Assembly: GCF_001936335.1 (NCBI RefSeq)
Contig: NZ_CP018888.1
Span: 1,178,001 to 1,242,000, forward strand
DNA from: Amylolactobacillus amylophilus DSM 20533 = JCM 1125
GTDB taxonomy: Bacteria; Bacillota; Bacilli; Lactobacillales; Lactobacillaceae
Direction of reading: 5' to 3'
Length of the DNA: 64,000 nt
The notes below the pieces were generated by a model that worked only from the letters and a program-made list of their open reading frames with translations, searched no databases and was not told the origin of the DNA. The translations under genes were made by a program, and so were the position numbers. This document shows, piece after piece, positions 1 through 11,698 of the stretch. Each line of letters begins with the position of its first letter. Position 1 is the first letter of the stretch.

Positions 1-1
1 C

Positions 2-331
2 ATCCCTGCGCCAGTGCTTGGCGGTGCAATGCTCGTGATGTTTGGTATGGTCGCGATGCAGGGAATCAAGATGCTGAAGGCAGTTGACTTCAATAGCGAT
101 AAGAATCTGCTCACTGTGGCAATTTCGACGGGACTAGGACTAGGCGTAACGTTCTACCCAAACTTCTTCTCAATCTTCCCAACAACGTTGAGAATGCTCT
201 TAAGTAACGGAATTGTGATCACGATTGTGGCAGCAATCATCTTGAATTTGGTCTTGAACGGCAAGCAGGGCCTGGCTCCTGACGACGAGAAGTTAATTGC
301 GGAGCTCGAGGCTAAGGAACTGAATAATTAG
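2..331 (+). CDS. NCS2-family purine/uracil permease, C-terminal fragment (5' end outside window)
   Basis: The open frame runs in from the left edge and ends at TAG 329-331. It starts with the residues IPAPVLGGAM followed by MFGMVAMQGI, the motif found before the last membrane helices of nucleobase:cation symporter-2 proteins (xanthine, uracil and hypoxanthine/guanine permeases). Hydrophobic stretches around GLGLGVTFYPNFF and IVITIVAAIILNLVL are the last helices, and a short acidic cytosolic tail follows. About three quarters of a normal ~430-residue permease lies outside the window, so the substrate cannot be decided. A xanthine or hypoxanthine/guanine permease is the best guess. Confidence 0.8.
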   Translation: MPAPVLGGAMLVMFGMVAMQGIKMLKAVDFNSDKNLLTVAISTGLGLGVTFYPNFFSIFPTTLRMLLSNGIVITIVAAIILNLVLNGKQGLAPDDEKLIAELEAKELNN

Positions 332-342
332 TTTGGAATTGG

Positions 343-373
343 GATTAAGCTGACTGTAGCTTAGTCTTTTTTT
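343..373 (+). terminator. Rho-independent terminator after the NCS2 permease
   Basis: GATTAAGCT (343-351) pairs with AGCTTAGTC (358-366), a 9-bp stem with one G-T pair and a 6-nt loop. Seven T residues follow at 367-373. Confidence 0.8.
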
Positions 374-406
374 GTCGTCTCAGAACTACAAGCGAGTATG
401 GCTTTC

Positions 407-415
407 TGCTATACT
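407..415 (+). promoter_or_regulatory. Extended -10 promoter for pcrA-ligA-camS
   Basis: TGCTATACT is an extended -10 element (TGn plus TATACT) 45 bp before the pcrA start and just after the upstream terminator. No good -35 box is visible, which is tolerable with the TGn extension. Confidence 0.5.
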
Positions 416-460
416 TATTTAGTTAGTTAAACAATTGCAAAAAGGAAAAAAGGTAATTTA

Positions 461-2704
461 ATGAGTGCAGATGCATTAATCAAAAATCTGAATGAACAAC
501 AAAGTCTGGCCGTCAGGACAACGGAGGGACCACTCCTTGTGATGGCTGGCGCTGGTAGTGGTAAGACCAGTGTTTTGACTAGAAGAATTGCCTACCTGGT
601 TGAAGAAAAGAGTGTGTTGCCGTGGAATATCTTGGCAATCACCTTTACGAATAAGGCTGCAAAGGAAATGCGCGACAGAATTGAGCAGCAGCTTGGGGCG
701 CAGGCAAACGACATCTGGATTTCAACCTTCCATGCTCTTTGTGTGCGGATTCTCCGTCGTGAGGCAGAGAAAATTAATTATACGAGTTCATTCTCGATTG
801 CTGATCCCGCGGAGCAGTTAACGTTGGTCAAGCAAATTCTGAAGCGCTTGAATTATGATCCTAAGATTTATGACCCGAAAAATATTCTGCACCAAATTAG
901 TAACGCGAAGAACGATTTGGTTGACCCAGACGGCTATCAGAAACTCGTCGCTACCCCTTTTGAACGCGTTGTTGGTGAGGTCTATCACGAATATCAGGCA
1001 GCGCTCCAACGCGACCAGTCAATGGACTTTGATGATTTAATAATGCAGACCATTATCTTGTTCAAGTTAGATCCACCAACGCTCCACTTCTACCAGAATA
1101 AGTTCCGCTACATCAGTGTGGATGAGTACCAAGATACTAATGAGGCTCAGTATCAGCTTGTGAAGATGTTGGCTGCCCAATATCGCAATCTTTGTGTCGT
1201 GGGTGATGCTGACCAAAGTATCTATGGTTGGCGTGGTGCGAACATGGAGAATATCCTGAACTTCGAGCAGGATTATCCAGATGCCCAGACGATTATGTTG
1301 GAGCAGAATTACCGGAGCACATCGCATATTTTAAATGCCGCTAACTCGGTCATCAAAAATAATGTCAACAGAAAGCCAAAGGATCTGTGGACGGACCAGG
1401 GTGAGGGAGCAAAGATCACTTATTATCGGGCTCAAAGCGAGAGCGATGAGGCACACTTCGTTGACAGTAAGATTGTTGAGGCCATCGAGGCGGGCAAGCG
1501 AGAATACAAGGATTTTGCCGTGCTCTACCGGACTAATGCTCAATCGCGTTCGGTCGAAGAGGGTCTGTTAAAGGCGAATATCCCTTATAAAATTGTGGGT
1601 GGCCACAAGTTCTATGATCGAAAAGAAATCAAGGACGTACTGGCGTACCTGAAATTGATTGCGAACCCGGCCGACTCGATGAGTTTAAATAGGATTATCA
1701 ACGTCCCTAAACGGGGTATTGGTCCAGGCACGATGGAGAAGCTAATAACGTTTAGCGACGCAAATGAATGGTCGTTGTTTGAAGGGATGCGAAATCTCGT
1801 ATTATCGCCGATCAAGGGCCGTGTGGCGCAGACGATGATGGATTTGGCCACAATTCTCACCGATGCCAAAGAATACAGCACTAGCCACTCGGTGACTAGC
1901 ACCACGAACAAGATTCTTGAGGACACCGGTTACGTAGCGGCACTGAAAGCGGCCCATACATTAGAGGCGGACACACGAATCGAGAATATCGATGAATTCT
2001 TGTCGGTCACCAAGAAATTCGATGACCAGTATGAACCAACTTCTGAGGAGAGTAATCAACTAAGTGATTTCTTGGCTGATGTATCGTTATTATCGGACCA
2101 GGATGACTTGGAGAATCAGAATAATCAAGTTGCTTTGATGACGCTCCATGCTGCAAAAGGGCTGGAATTTCCAGTGGTCTTTCTTGTTGGACTCGAGGAG
2201 GGGCTCTTTCCTCTGAGTCGTGCAAGTATGGATGAGAGTGAGCTTGAGGAGGAGCGCCGCTTGGCCTATGTTGGTATTACTAGAGCGCGTGAACAACTTT
2301 ACCTCACCAACGCAGTTTCTAGATTGCTTTATGGGCGGACACAGGTGAATATGCCATCTCGTTTCATTGGTGAGATTGCCGATGAGGATCTGGAACAAGA
2401 GAACCCAACCGCCGCAAATGTTTTTGTCGGGAGTGGGAATACGACGAATGTTCCATTTGCTAGAAGAAACGACCGGGCAACCGCCACGGTTTACCAGCCG
2501 AAAGTTGCTGTGCATAGTGCAGGTGCTATTGGGGCTGAGAAATCAACCTGGAATGTGGGCGATAAGGTGACACATAAGGCGTGGGGCGAGGGAACAGTCG
2601 TCAAAGTCAGCGGTAGCGGTGATGATCAGGAATTGGATATTGCCTTCGAAAATGAGGGAATTAAACGATTGCTGGCCGCATTTGCACCAATCAAGAAAGT
2701 CTAA
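461..2704 (+). CDS. pcrA: ATP-dependent 3'-5' DNA helicase PcrA (UvrD family)
   Basis: Essential superfamily 1A helicase of Gram-positives that acts in repair, plasmid rolling-circle replication and removal of RecA filaments. The 747 residues carry the expected motifs in order: Walker A AGAGSGKT (Lys35), motif Ia ITFTNKAAKEM, motif II DEYQDTN, motif III with GDADQSIYGWRGA, QNYRS, motif V LMTLHAAKGLEFP and motif VI RRLAYVGITRAR. The last ~70 residues contain a conserved-looking C-terminal segment (WNVGDKVTHKAWGEGTVV) that is the Tudor-like RNA polymerase-binding domain of PcrA. An AAAGG-type ribosome site precedes ATG. It leads a run with ligA (22-nt gap) and camS, a common arrangement in Lactobacillales. 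Confidence 0.97.
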   Translation: MSADALIKNLNEQQSLAVRTTEGPLLVMAGAGSGKTSVLTRRIAYLVEEKSVLPWNILAITFTNKAAKEMRDRIEQQLGAQANDIWISTFHALCVRILRREAEKINYTSSFSIADPAEQLTLVKQILKRLNYDPKIYDPKNILHQISNAKNDLVDPDGYQKLVATPFERVVGEVYHEYQAALQRDQSMDFDDLIMQTIILFKLDPPTLHFYQNKFRYISVDEYQDTNEAQYQLVKMLAAQYRNLCVVGDADQSIYGWRGANMENILNFEQDYPDAQTIMLEQNYRSTSHILNAANSVIKNNVNRKPKDLWTDQGEGAKITYYRAQSESDEAHFVDSKIVEAIEAGKREYKDFAVLYRTNAQSRSVEEGLLKANIPYKIVGGHKFYDRKEIKDVLAYLKLIANPADSMSLNRIINVPKRGIGPGTMEKLITFSDANEWSLFEGMRNLVLSPIKGRVAQTMMDLATILTDAKEYSTSHSVTSTTNKILEDTGYVAALKAAHTLEADTRIENIDEFLSVTKKFDDQYEPTSEESNQLSDFLADVSLLSDQDDLENQNNQVALMTLHAAKGLEFPVVFLVGLEEGLFPLSRASMDESELEEERRLAYVGITRAREQLYLTNAVSRLLYGRTQVNMPSRFIGEIADEDLEQENPTAANVFVGSGNTTNVPFARRNDRATATVYQPKVAVHSAGAIGAEKSTWNVGDKVTHKAWGEGTVVKVSGSGDDQELDIAFENEGIKRLLAAFAPIKKV

Positions 2705-4735
<2,031 letters not shown>

Positions 4736-4748
4736 TCGGAGGCGGATT

Positions 4749-5888
4749 TTGAAACGATTTTTGCAAATTATAACTGCTCTTAGCGTGGTAATCTTTCTGG
4801 CAGGGTGTGGTAACTTGAAAAACTCTGACTTGTCGAATAACGCGACCACGTCGACGAAGAAAAAGAGTTACCAAACGACCGGATCGACAGCCGGTGAATA
4901 TAGCGTACTTCTACGAAATGGTCAGTATAAAATAAGCCCAATCAGTGGTATTACCGCAACGAACAATAGTAATGATGTGGATCTAAAGAACCTGGAAAGC
5001 GGCTTGATGAGCTTATCATTGGCCGAATTCTCCGCTAATAAATTTGTTTTTCAAGAGGGCCAAGAGCTGACACGTGCACAGGTTAGTGCGTGGTTGAACC
5101 GCTATGACAAGAAATCTAATAAGAACGGCCTCAACCCTGTTGATAATAAGAAAACCGACGCGGACACCAGAAATCCAATTTACTTGGAGCAGGTAATTGA
5201 ACAGGATTACTTAACTGGCAGTGGGAGTACATATGAGCTTGGTGGCATCAGTATTGGTCTTGCAATGAATTCTGTGGATTATTTCACGAAGGTCAAGGAT
5301 GGGCCACAGTATAAGACAACGATTAATAGGGCGACACAGCTTGAGCAGGGGAAGAAGATTGCGACTAAACTACTCAAGCAGCTGCGCTCACGGAAGAAAT
5401 TTCAGAATATTCCGATCATGATCGGGATATTTAGTAAAACGGCTAGTGATTCGCTGGTTGGCGGTAATTATTTGGCAACTGGCTTGGCACCTGATAACAA
5501 GAAGTCGATCACAGATTGGAAAACAGTTGATGAGCAGTCACAGGTTCTACCGACGATTGGCAACGACAAGCCGATTAACAGCAATGATGCGGAGTCTTTC
5601 TCAAACTTCAAGGCCGCCGTGCAAGGGTATTTCCCAAATATTAGTGGTGTAATTGGGCGGGTGCACTACCGTTCAGGTCAGTTGACTTCGTTTGAGATTA
5701 CTGTTAACACCCAGTTCTATGGTTATGCCCAGATAAACAGTTTTGCTAAATTGGTCTTGTCTTCGGCCAAGAAGTTTTTGCCGAACAACGTACCGCTCGA
5801 GATCCTTGTTCAATCCGTCAACGATCCACAGGCACTTATTTCCAAAGAAAAGGCCAACTCGGCTTATAATGTACATGTTTTTAGATGA
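4749..5888 (+). CDS. camS: CamS family sex-pheromone lipoprotein
   Basis: Membrane-anchored lipoprotein of unknown core function. In enterococci the processed signal peptide of the homologue yields the pheromone cAM373. The start is TTG with GGAGG (4738-4742) 6 nt upstream, inside the ligA-camS gap. Residues 1-20 are a type II signal peptide ending in the lipobox LAGC, with Cys at about residue 20. A polar Ser/Thr/Asn-rich linker follows, then a mature domain that includes YLEQVIEQDYL, GISIGLAMNSVDYF and IPIMIGIFSKT, all characteristic of the CamS family. Its place between ligA and gatCAB is conserved in lactobacilli and streptococci. Whether any pheromone peptide is released here cannot be judged. 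Confidence 0.9.
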   Translation: MKRFLQIITALSVVIFLAGCGNLKNSDLSNNATTSTKKKSYQTTGSTAGEYSVLLRNGQYKISPISGITATNNSNDVDLKNLESGLMSLSLAEFSANKFVFQEGQELTRAQVSAWLNRYDKKSNKNGLNPVDNKKTDADTRNPIYLEQVIEQDYLTGSGSTYELGGISIGLAMNSVDYFTKVKDGPQYKTTINRATQLEQGKKIATKLLKQLRSRKKFQNIPIMIGIFSKTASDSLVGGNYLATGLAPDNKKSITDWKTVDEQSQVLPTIGNDKPINSNDAESFSNFKAAVQGYFPNISGVIGRVHYRSGQLTSFEITVNTQFYGYAQINSFAKLVLSSAKKFLPNNVPLEILVQSVNDPQALISKEKANSAYNVHVFR

Positions 5889-5903
5889 TGAAAGAGGTAA
5901 ATG

Positions 5904-6206
5904 ATGATTTCAAAGGAAGACATCAAACACGTGGCGTCACTTGCAAAGCTTGAATTTACGGAAGAGGAGCTCGCAAAGTTCACTACGCAAATGGATGAGA
6001 TTATTGAAATGGCAAATCAGTTAGGCGAAGTCGATGTGGCAGAAGTTGCACCCACAACGCAAGTGGTGGCAGAACACAACGTATTCAGAGAAGACGTCAT
6101 TGTTCAGGGTGAATCACGTGCAGTATTATTGCAAAACGTGCCTGAAAGCCAGGACGGGTTCATCAAGGTGCCAACGATTATTGATAAGGATGAGGACGAG
6201 GACTAA
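5904..6206 (+). CDS. gatC: Asp-tRNA(Asn)/Glu-tRNA(Gln) amidotransferase subunit GatC
   Basis: Small scaffold subunit that belts GatA to GatB in the transamidation complex that makes Gln-tRNA(Gln) in organisms lacking GlnRS. The 100 residues show the family N-terminus [21 protein letters not shown] and the C-terminal region that ends in an acidic tail. Two adjacent ATGs exist (5901, 5904). AAAGAGG at 5891-5897 is 6 nt from the second and only 3 nt from the first, so 5904 is preferred. The stop overlaps the gatA start by one base (TAATG), implying translational coupling. Confidence 0.95.
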   Translation: MISKEDIKHVASLAKLEFTEEELAKFTTQMDEIIEMANQLGEVDVAEVAPTTQVVAEHNVFREDVIVQGESRAVLLQNVPESQDGFIKVPTIIDKDEDED

Positions 6207-7645
6207 TGAATTTTTTAAACGAAAATATTGATTCACTCAACCAGAAGTTAAAGAGTGGGGAGTTAGATGCGAAGACGCTCACCGCTGATACCTTAAAGGC
6301 AATCGAGGAGAAGGAGACGGCGCTGAACGCTTTTGTGACTGTGGCAGAAGATGCTGTGCCAGCCGAGCAGTTAGACTTGAACAACGTGCTTGCTGGTATT
6401 CCAATTGCAATCAAAGATAACATCATTACAGAAGGCTTGCGCACGACTGCATCGAGCCATATTCTGGATAACTTCGTGCCAGTATATGAATCAACGGTTG
6501 TTCAAAAGCTGAAGGAAGCCCAGATGACCATCATTGGTAAGACAAACCTGGACGAGTTCGCCATGGGCGGCTCTACCGAGACCAGTTATTTCGGTACTAG
6601 CAAGAATCCGTGGGATTTAACTAAGATTCCCGGTGGCTCTTCTGGTGGATCTGCAGCGGCTGTTGCCGGTGGTGAGGTTGTGGCGGCCCTTGGTTCTGAT
6701 ACGGGTGGTTCTATTCGCCAACCAGCGTCTTACACGGGTATTTTTGGTATCAAGCCAACCTATGGGCGAGTTTCACGCTGGGGTCTAATCGCCTTTGCTT
6801 CGAGTCTTGATCAAATCGGTGTGATGACGAAGCGGGTCAAGGATGCCGCTCAGGTATTGAACGTGATTGCCGGGCCTGATGATAAAGACGCTACGACATC
6901 CCAAACGAAAGTACCAGATTATACCCAATATTTGGGGCAAGATATTAAGGGATTGAGGGTTGCTGTACCGGCCGAGTATATGGCAGAAGGAATTAATGCT
7001 GACGTTAAGGCAGTTGTGCAATCAACCATCGATATGCTGGCACAAAATGGCGCAATTATCGATACCGTGAATTTGCCGCACACCAAATATGTGTTGCCGA
7101 CGTACTACATCATCGCTTCCAGTGAAGCATCAAGTAATTTACAGCGTTTCGACGGTATTCGCTACGGCTTCCGCGCACCTGATGTGAAGAGCCTAGAAGA
7201 TGTCTTCGTTAAGACCCGTTCAGAAGGCTTTGGTGATGAGGTAAAGAGAAGAATTATGCTAGGAACTTTTGCGCTCTCAGCGGGATACTACGATGCCTAC
7301 TTTAAGAAGGCTTCACAGGTACGGACGATGATCAAACAAGATTTCGATAAAATTTTTGCAGAACACGACGTCATCGTTGGACCGACAGCACCAACGACGG
7401 CGTTTGGCATCGGCCAACAGGTCTCTGACCCCTTAACGATGTACGCAAACGATATTCTGACCATTTCTGCAAACTTAGCGGGGATTCCGGCAGCAAGTGT
7501 ACCGGCAGGTCTATCTGAGGGGATGCCCGTTGGACTCCAGGTGATGGCCAACCGCTTCGATGAGGGAAGCATCTTCAAAGTGGCAAGCTTCGTCGAACAA
7601 CAGAATAAATTTTACGCAAATAAACCAACAGGAATGGAGGATTAA
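6206..7645 (+). CDS. gatA: Glutamyl-tRNA(Gln) amidotransferase subunit A
   Basis: Amidase subunit that releases ammonia from glutamine for the GatB active site. The 479 residues carry the amidase-signature motif [14 protein letters not shown], the catalytic Ser-cisSer-Lys set (Lys in IAIKDNI; serines in GGSSGGS and [11 protein letters not shown]) and the conserved [14 protein letters not shown]. Length is typical. It overlaps gatC by one base and is 2 nt from gatB, so gatCAB forms a tight operon; dagK follows only 11 nt after gatB. Confidence 0.97.
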   Translation: MNFLNENIDSLNQKLKSGELDAKTLTADTLKAIEEKETALNAFVTVAEDAVPAEQLDLNNVLAGIPIAIKDNIITEGLRTTASSHILDNFVPVYESTVVQKLKEAQMTIIGKTNLDEFAMGGSTETSYFGTSKNPWDLTKIPGGSSGGSAAAVAGGEVVAALGSDTGGSIRQPASYTGIFGIKPTYGRVSRWGLIAFASSLDQIGVMTKRVKDAAQVLNVIAGPDDKDATTSQTKVPDYTQYLGQDIKGLRVAVPAEYMAEGINADVKAVVQSTIDMLAQNGAIIDTVNLPHTKYVLPTYYIIASSEASSNLQRFDGIRYGFRAPDVKSLEDVFVKTRSEGFGDEVKRRIMLGTFALSAGYYDAYFKKASQVRTMIKQDFDKIFAEHDVIVGPTAPTTAFGIGQQVSDPLTMYANDILTISANLAGIPAASVPAGLSEGMPVGLQVMANRFDEGSIFKVASFVEQQNKFYANKPTGMED

Positions 7646-7647
7646 TC

Positions 7648-9078
7648 ATGAATTTTGAGACAACAATCGGACTAGAAGTCCATGTAGAACTTAAAACCAA
7701 GACCAAGATGTTCAGTCCTTCAGCAAACCTGTTCGGTGTCGAACAGAATACAAACACGAATGTCATTGATTTTGGTTTCCCTGGTGTGCTACCAACGGTG
7801 AACAAGAATGCATATCGCCTGGGTGTGATGGTTGCGTTAGCGCTCCACGCCGAGGTCGCACCTTACACGCACTTCGACCGTAAGAATTATTTCTATCCCG
7901 ATAACCCAAAGGCCTACCAAATTACCCAATTTGAGTTTCCACTAGCTAAAAATGGCTATTTGGAGATCGAGGTTGATGGTAAGAAGAAGAAAATCGGGAT
8001 TGAGGAGCTCCATGTCGAAGAGGATGCCGGGAAGAATACCCACGGCTCTGACGGCTACTCATATGTCGATTTGAACCGTCAAGGCACGCCTCTAATTGAG
8101 ATTGTTTCAAAGCCAGATATCAAGAGTCCAGAAGAAGCTTATGCTTACCTGGAAAAGCTGAAGCAGACAATCCAATTCACGGGCGCATCCGATGTGAAGA
8201 TGGAAGAGGGTTCGATGCGGGTTGATACCAATATTTCAATTCGCCCAATCGGCCAAAAGCAGTACGGCGTTAAGTCGGAATTGAAGAATTTGAACTCATT
8301 CAATCATGTTCGCCTGGGTCTAGCCTATGAGGAGAAACGCCAGGAGAAAATTCTGTTGAGTGGTGGGACAGTTCGGCCAGAGACCAGAAGATACGATGAA
8401 CCAACGGGACAGACGTATCTAATGCGTGTCAAAGAAGGCAAGGATGATTACCGTTATTTCCCAGAACCGGATTTGCCAGCGTTTTTCATTGAGGATGAAT
8501 GGGTGCAAGAAATTGCGGCAGCTATCCCAGAGATGCCTGAGAAGCGGCGCGCACGCTATGTCTCTGAATTCGAGATTCCAGAATATGATGCTGGTATCCT
8601 GACCCAGACCAAGGAGATGGCAGATTTCTTTGAAGCAACTGTGAACTTAGGTGCTGATGCGAAGCTAGCCTCCAACTGGTTGATGGGCGAGGTTAACGGT
8701 TATCTGAACGAGCACAAACTAGATCTGGAGGAGACTAAACTAACTCCCGAGAATCTGGCGGGAATGATTAAGCTAATCGTCGATGGGACAATTTCCTCCA
8801 AAATCGCGAAGAAGGTTTTCCAAGAAATTATTACCAATGGCTCGGAACCAAAGGCCTGGGTCACTGAAAAGGGCATGGTACAAGAATCGAATCCGGATGT
8901 TCTGTTACCAATGATTAACGAAATTCTGGATAACAACGCACAGTCAATCGAAGACTACAAGAACGGTAAGGATCGCGCATTAGGCTTCTTGGTTGGACAA
9001 ATCATGAAGCAATCGCGTGGTAAGGCAAATCCGAAGATGGTCAATAAGTTCTTACTCGAGGAATTGGCGAAGAGATAA
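7648..9078 (+). CDS. gatB: Aspartyl/glutamyl-tRNA amidotransferase subunit B
   Basis: Kinase/transamidase subunit that phosphorylates the Glu or Asp of the mischarged tRNA and adds ammonia from GatA. The 476 residues begin with [21 protein letters not shown] and include [32 protein letters not shown] and [13 protein letters not shown], all diagnostic of GatB. The C-terminal helical YqeY-like tail ends [21 protein letters not shown] before the ATG supports the start. It is the third gene of gatCAB. Confidence 0.97.
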   Translation: MNFETTIGLEVHVELKTKTKMFSPSANLFGVEQNTNTNVIDFGFPGVLPTVNKNAYRLGVMVALALHAEVAPYTHFDRKNYFYPDNPKAYQITQFEFPLAKNGYLEIEVDGKKKKIGIEELHVEEDAGKNTHGSDGYSYVDLNRQGTPLIEIVSKPDIKSPEEAYAYLEKLKQTIQFTGASDVKMEEGSMRVDTNISIRPIGQKQYGVKSELKNLNSFNHVRLGLAYEEKRQEKILLSGGTVRPETRRYDEPTGQTYLMRVKEGKDDYRYFPEPDLPAFFIEDEWVQEIAAAIPEMPEKRRARYVSEFEIPEYDAGILTQTKEMADFFEATVNLGADAKLASNWLMGEVNGYLNEHKLDLEETKLTPENLAGMIKLIVDGTISSKIAKKVFQEIITNGSEPKAWVTEKGMVQESNPDVLLPMINEILDNNAQSIEDYKNGKDRALGFLVGQIMKQSRGKANPKMVNKFLLEELAKR

Positions 9079-9089
9079 ACGAGGGCAAC

Positions 9090-9989
9090 ATGGTAAAAAA
9101 AGCACGGTTAATTTACAATCCAGTATCAGGGAACGAACAGATGCCGGCACAAGTTGCGGGTATTTTAAACACGCTTGAGCAGGCGGGCTATGAAGCTAGC
9201 GCATTTCAAACGACTGTCGAGGAAAACTCGGCAATGAACGAGGCAAAGCGGGTCGGTCTGGCCGGTTTTGATCTGGTAGTCGCGGCTGGTGGAGACGGCA
9301 CGATTAATGAGGTCGTGAACGGTATCGCACCACTTCCTGAGCGGCCCAAGATGGCCGTTATACCAGCAGGGACTACCAATGATTTCGCCCGTGCCTTACA
9401 TATTCCGCGCGATGACATGCAAGAAGCGGCCAAAGTCATCCTAGAGGGAAAGACGATGGGCATGGACATTGGCCTAGCAGGCGATAAGTACTTCATGAAC
9501 ATCGCAGGTTCTGGTAGCCTGACGGAGCTGACTTACGGCGTGCCTTCTGAGTTTAAGTCTGTACTCGGATATGCGGCCTATGTGATCAAGGGTGCCGAGA
9601 TGTTACCGAAGATTCATGCGGTCAACATGCACTTGAAATGGGATGGCGGCGAGTACGAGGGTAAACTGTCCCTCTTTCTACTGGCGATGACCAATTCAAT
9701 TGGAGGGTTTGAACAAGTCGTTCCCGATGCATCACTCGCCGATGGTGAGTTTACCCTGATTGGCGTCAAGACAGCAAACCCAGTTGATGTGTTGCGCTTG
9801 TTGGCAATGGCCTTTAACGGGAATCACATCAACGATCCCCAGATCATCTATGAAAGGACAACCCACCTGTCCGTTAAGGTACTAGATGAGAATGAGGAAG
9901 TACCAGTCAACCTTGATGGCGAACTGGGGGGCTATTTACCACTTGAGTTCCATAATTTAAAGCAACATATCGAGTTTTTTGTCAAATAG
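9090..9989 (+). CDS. dagK: Diacylglycerol kinase (DagK/YerQ family)
   Basis: Soluble lipid kinase that phosphorylates diacylglycerol released during lipoteichoic acid synthesis, returning it to phosphatidic acid. The 299 residues have the diacylglycerol kinase catalytic fold: KARLIYNPVSG at the N-terminus, the nucleotide-binding GGDGTINEVVNG at about residues 67-78, IPAGTTNDFARAL, and the C-terminal DGE motif in NLDGELGG. GAGGGC lies directly upstream of the ATG. It is placed just after gatB, as in other Firmicutes. Confidence 0.94.
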   Translation: MVKKARLIYNPVSGNEQMPAQVAGILNTLEQAGYEASAFQTTVEENSAMNEAKRVGLAGFDLVVAAGGDGTINEVVNGIAPLPERPKMAVIPAGTTNDFARALHIPRDDMQEAAKVILEGKTMGMDIGLAGDKYFMNIAGSGSLTELTYGVPSEFKSVLGYAAYVIKGAEMLPKIHAVNMHLKWDGGEYEGKLSLFLLAMTNSIGGFEQVVPDASLADGEFTLIGVKTANPVDVLRLLAMAFNGNHINDPQIIYERTTHLSVKVLDENEEVPVNLDGELGGYLPLEFHNLKQHIEFFVK

Positions 9990-9996
9990 TGTGTAT

Positions 9997-10030
9997 AATA
10001 TGAGTTTGTTGATGCAAACTCATATTTTTT
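9997..10030 (+). terminator. Hairpin terminator/attenuator between dagK and the methyltransferase gene
   Basis: A 12-bp perfect stem (9997-10008 with 10015-10026) with loop TTGATG runs into a T-run ending at 10030. The downstream ribosome site AGGAG begins at 10031, so the hairpin touches the next gene's leader. A TATAAT at 9994-9999 sits on the hairpin's left edge and may be a -10 box, but I see no -35. Confidence 0.7.
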
Positions 10031-10041
10031 AGGAGTAACTT

Positions 10042-11397
10042 TTGGAAAAAAATCAAATTATCAAATTAGAAATTACAGATCTGAGCTATGACGCACTTGG
10101 TGTGGCGCATACCGAGGACGGCATTACCGTTTTCGTGAATAATGCACTTCCCGGTGAGGTGGTCGAGGCACAGATTCTGAAGGTCAAGAAAAATTTGGCT
10201 TTCGCGCGAGTTCAGAATATTCTGGTCAAGAGTCCGGAGCGAATTGAGGTTAAGAAGAACCAGTGGGTGCAAACCGGACTGGCTTCTTTAGCCCATCTGA
10301 GCTATGATGCCCAACTGAAATTCAAGCAACAGCAGGTGGAGAATCTACTACAAAAGGCGCACCTGACTGACGTCACGGTGAAGGAGACCCTGCCATCACC
10401 GCAAATTACTGGATACCGCAACAAGGCTGAAGTACCCGTGCGGCAAATTAACGGTAAGCTCGAAATTGGCTTTTTCCGTAAACACTCGCATGATATGGTG
10501 CCACTCGAGAATTTCTTCACGACCGATGCTAAGATTGATCAGATTTTGGTCGCAACACGGGACATTTTACGTAAAAATCACGTTAGTGCATATAATGAGA
10601 AGTCGCACCTGGGCGCGATTAAGTACCTGATGGTCCGCGTAGGCCATTACACCGGTGAGATCATGGTTGTCCTGGTCTCTACTGTCAAGAATTTCCCCCA
10701 ATTACCACAGGTAATTAGTGAGATTGAGCAATTACCAAATGTGAAGAGTGTTGTGCTGAATTACAATCCGCAGAAGACGAATGTGATTCTTGGCCGCAAG
10801 GACATTTTGTTAGCGGGTAATCCGTACATTACTGATCAAATTGGGGAACAGAAATTTATGATTTCGCCGCAATCATTCTTTCAGATTAACTCTGAGCAGA
10901 CGACCAGATTGTACGATTTGGCAGTGCGGCAGGCAGATTTACAGGCAGATGATGTTGTGATTGATGCTTATTCCGGGATCGGTACCATTGGCCTATCTGT
11001 CGCCCAGCACGTCAAAAAGGTGATTGGTGTTGAGGTGGTGAAATCGGCTGTCGAGGATTCCGAGAACAATGCCGCGCTTAACCAGATTGATAATGCTGAT
11101 TTTGCCCTCGGTAAGGCCGAAGAGATGATGCCTAAGTGGCAGGAACAGGGTTTATCCACGGATGTGGTCTTTGTTGATCCGCCGCGAAAGGGCTTGACAC
11201 CAGAGTTTATTGAAGCAACAGTGAAGACCGGGCCGAAGAAAGTGGTTTATATCTCATGCAACCCTGCAACGCTGGTGCGTGATTTACAACAATTCCAAGA
11301 ATTGGGTTATAAGTTCGATACAATTGCTCCGGTCGACATGTTTCCAATGACACCGCATGTGGAGACGGTAGTATTGATGTCAAGGGTTGATAAGTAA
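10042..11397 (+). CDS. rlmCD: 23S rRNA (uracil-5-)-methyltransferase, TrmA/RlmCD family
   Basis: SAM-dependent enzyme that methylates C5 of uridines in 23S rRNA (positions 747 and/or 1939 in E. coli numbering). The start is TTG with AGGAG at 10031-10035. The 451 residues comprise an N-terminal TRAM RNA-binding domain (about 1-60), a linker, and a Rossmann methyltransferase domain with the SAM motif DAYSGIGTIGLS, FVDPPRKGL, the catalytic Cys in YISCNPATLVRDL and the C-terminal HVETVVLM. The Fe-S cysteines of E. coli RlmD are absent from the region before HLSYDAQL, so this is a cluster-free type. A paralogue lies at 37806-39182, so which U each modifies is unresolved. Confidence 0.9.
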   Translation: MEKNQIIKLEITDLSYDALGVAHTEDGITVFVNNALPGEVVEAQILKVKKNLAFARVQNILVKSPERIEVKKNQWVQTGLASLAHLSYDAQLKFKQQQVENLLQKAHLTDVTVKETLPSPQITGYRNKAEVPVRQINGKLEIGFFRKHSHDMVPLENFFTTDAKIDQILVATRDILRKNHVSAYNEKSHLGAIKYLMVRVGHYTGEIMVVLVSTVKNFPQLPQVISEIEQLPNVKSVVLNYNPQKTNVILGRKDILLAGNPYITDQIGEQKFMISPQSFFQINSEQTTRLYDLAVRQADLQADDVVIDAYSGIGTIGLSVAQHVKKVIGVEVVKSAVEDSENNAALNQIDNADFALGKAEEMMPKWQEQGLSTDVVFVDPPRKGLTPEFIEATVKTGPKKVVYISCNPATLVRDLQQFQELGYKFDTIAPVDMFPMTPHVETVVLMSRVDK

Positions 11398-11428
11398 GCG
11401 TGTAATAAGATAAGTAAATAAAGGCTTT

Positions 11429-11477
11429 CCGTGATTTGAGGTCTGGTTCTAAGCCGGAAGGATAATCACGGATTTTT
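11429..11477 (+). terminator. Branched terminator hairpin after the methyltransferase gene
   Basis: CCGTGATT (11429-11436) pairs with AATCACGG (11464-11471), followed by ATTTTT. The long loop can form its own inner stem (TCTGG with CCGGA). Confidence 0.65.
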
Positions 11478-11698
11478 GCTTTGGGGAAGATATCCAAGAG
11501 TGGTGGATTACTCACCGGATTTACGAATTTGAATATAGGCTTGGTGAGTTGATAAGATTGCTGGCAAAAATGTGGTGAGTTGACAAGATGGCTATTGGCT
11601 TGAATGGACAAACAAGATTGAAATGCACTTATAAAGTAATTACTTTTCAAGTGCATATAAAGGTTGAAATAAGAGCTGTAAAAGGCAATTAATTCGTT
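11478..11698. other. Gene-free stretch at the left edge of the accessory islet
   Basis: I see no convincing gene here. It contains a near repeat of GGTGAGTTGAyAAGAT (around 11530-11546 and 11575-11590) and a long palindrome (listed separately). The long minus-strand open frame that crosses it into the methyltransferase gene has no recognisable protein features and no ribosome site. Confidence 0.5.
11623..11656. repeat. 34-bp interrupted palindrome
   Basis: ATGCACTT (11623-11630) and AAGTGCAT (11649-11656) flank a perfect central palindrome AAGTAATTACTT (11634-11645), separated by 3-bp mismatches. There is no T-run, so it is not an obvious terminator. It could be a protein-binding site, a cruciform, or an end-sequence of a lost element. 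Confidence 0.7.

Noticed and set aside
9990..10030. Promoter at TATAAT 9994-9999 for the methyltransferase gene
   Set aside because: No acceptable -35 or TGn extension, and the downstream hairpin would end the transcript.
11207..11656. 149-residue minus-strand open frame
   Set aside because: It overlaps the methyltransferase gene, lacks a ribosome site, and its composition does not look like a protein.
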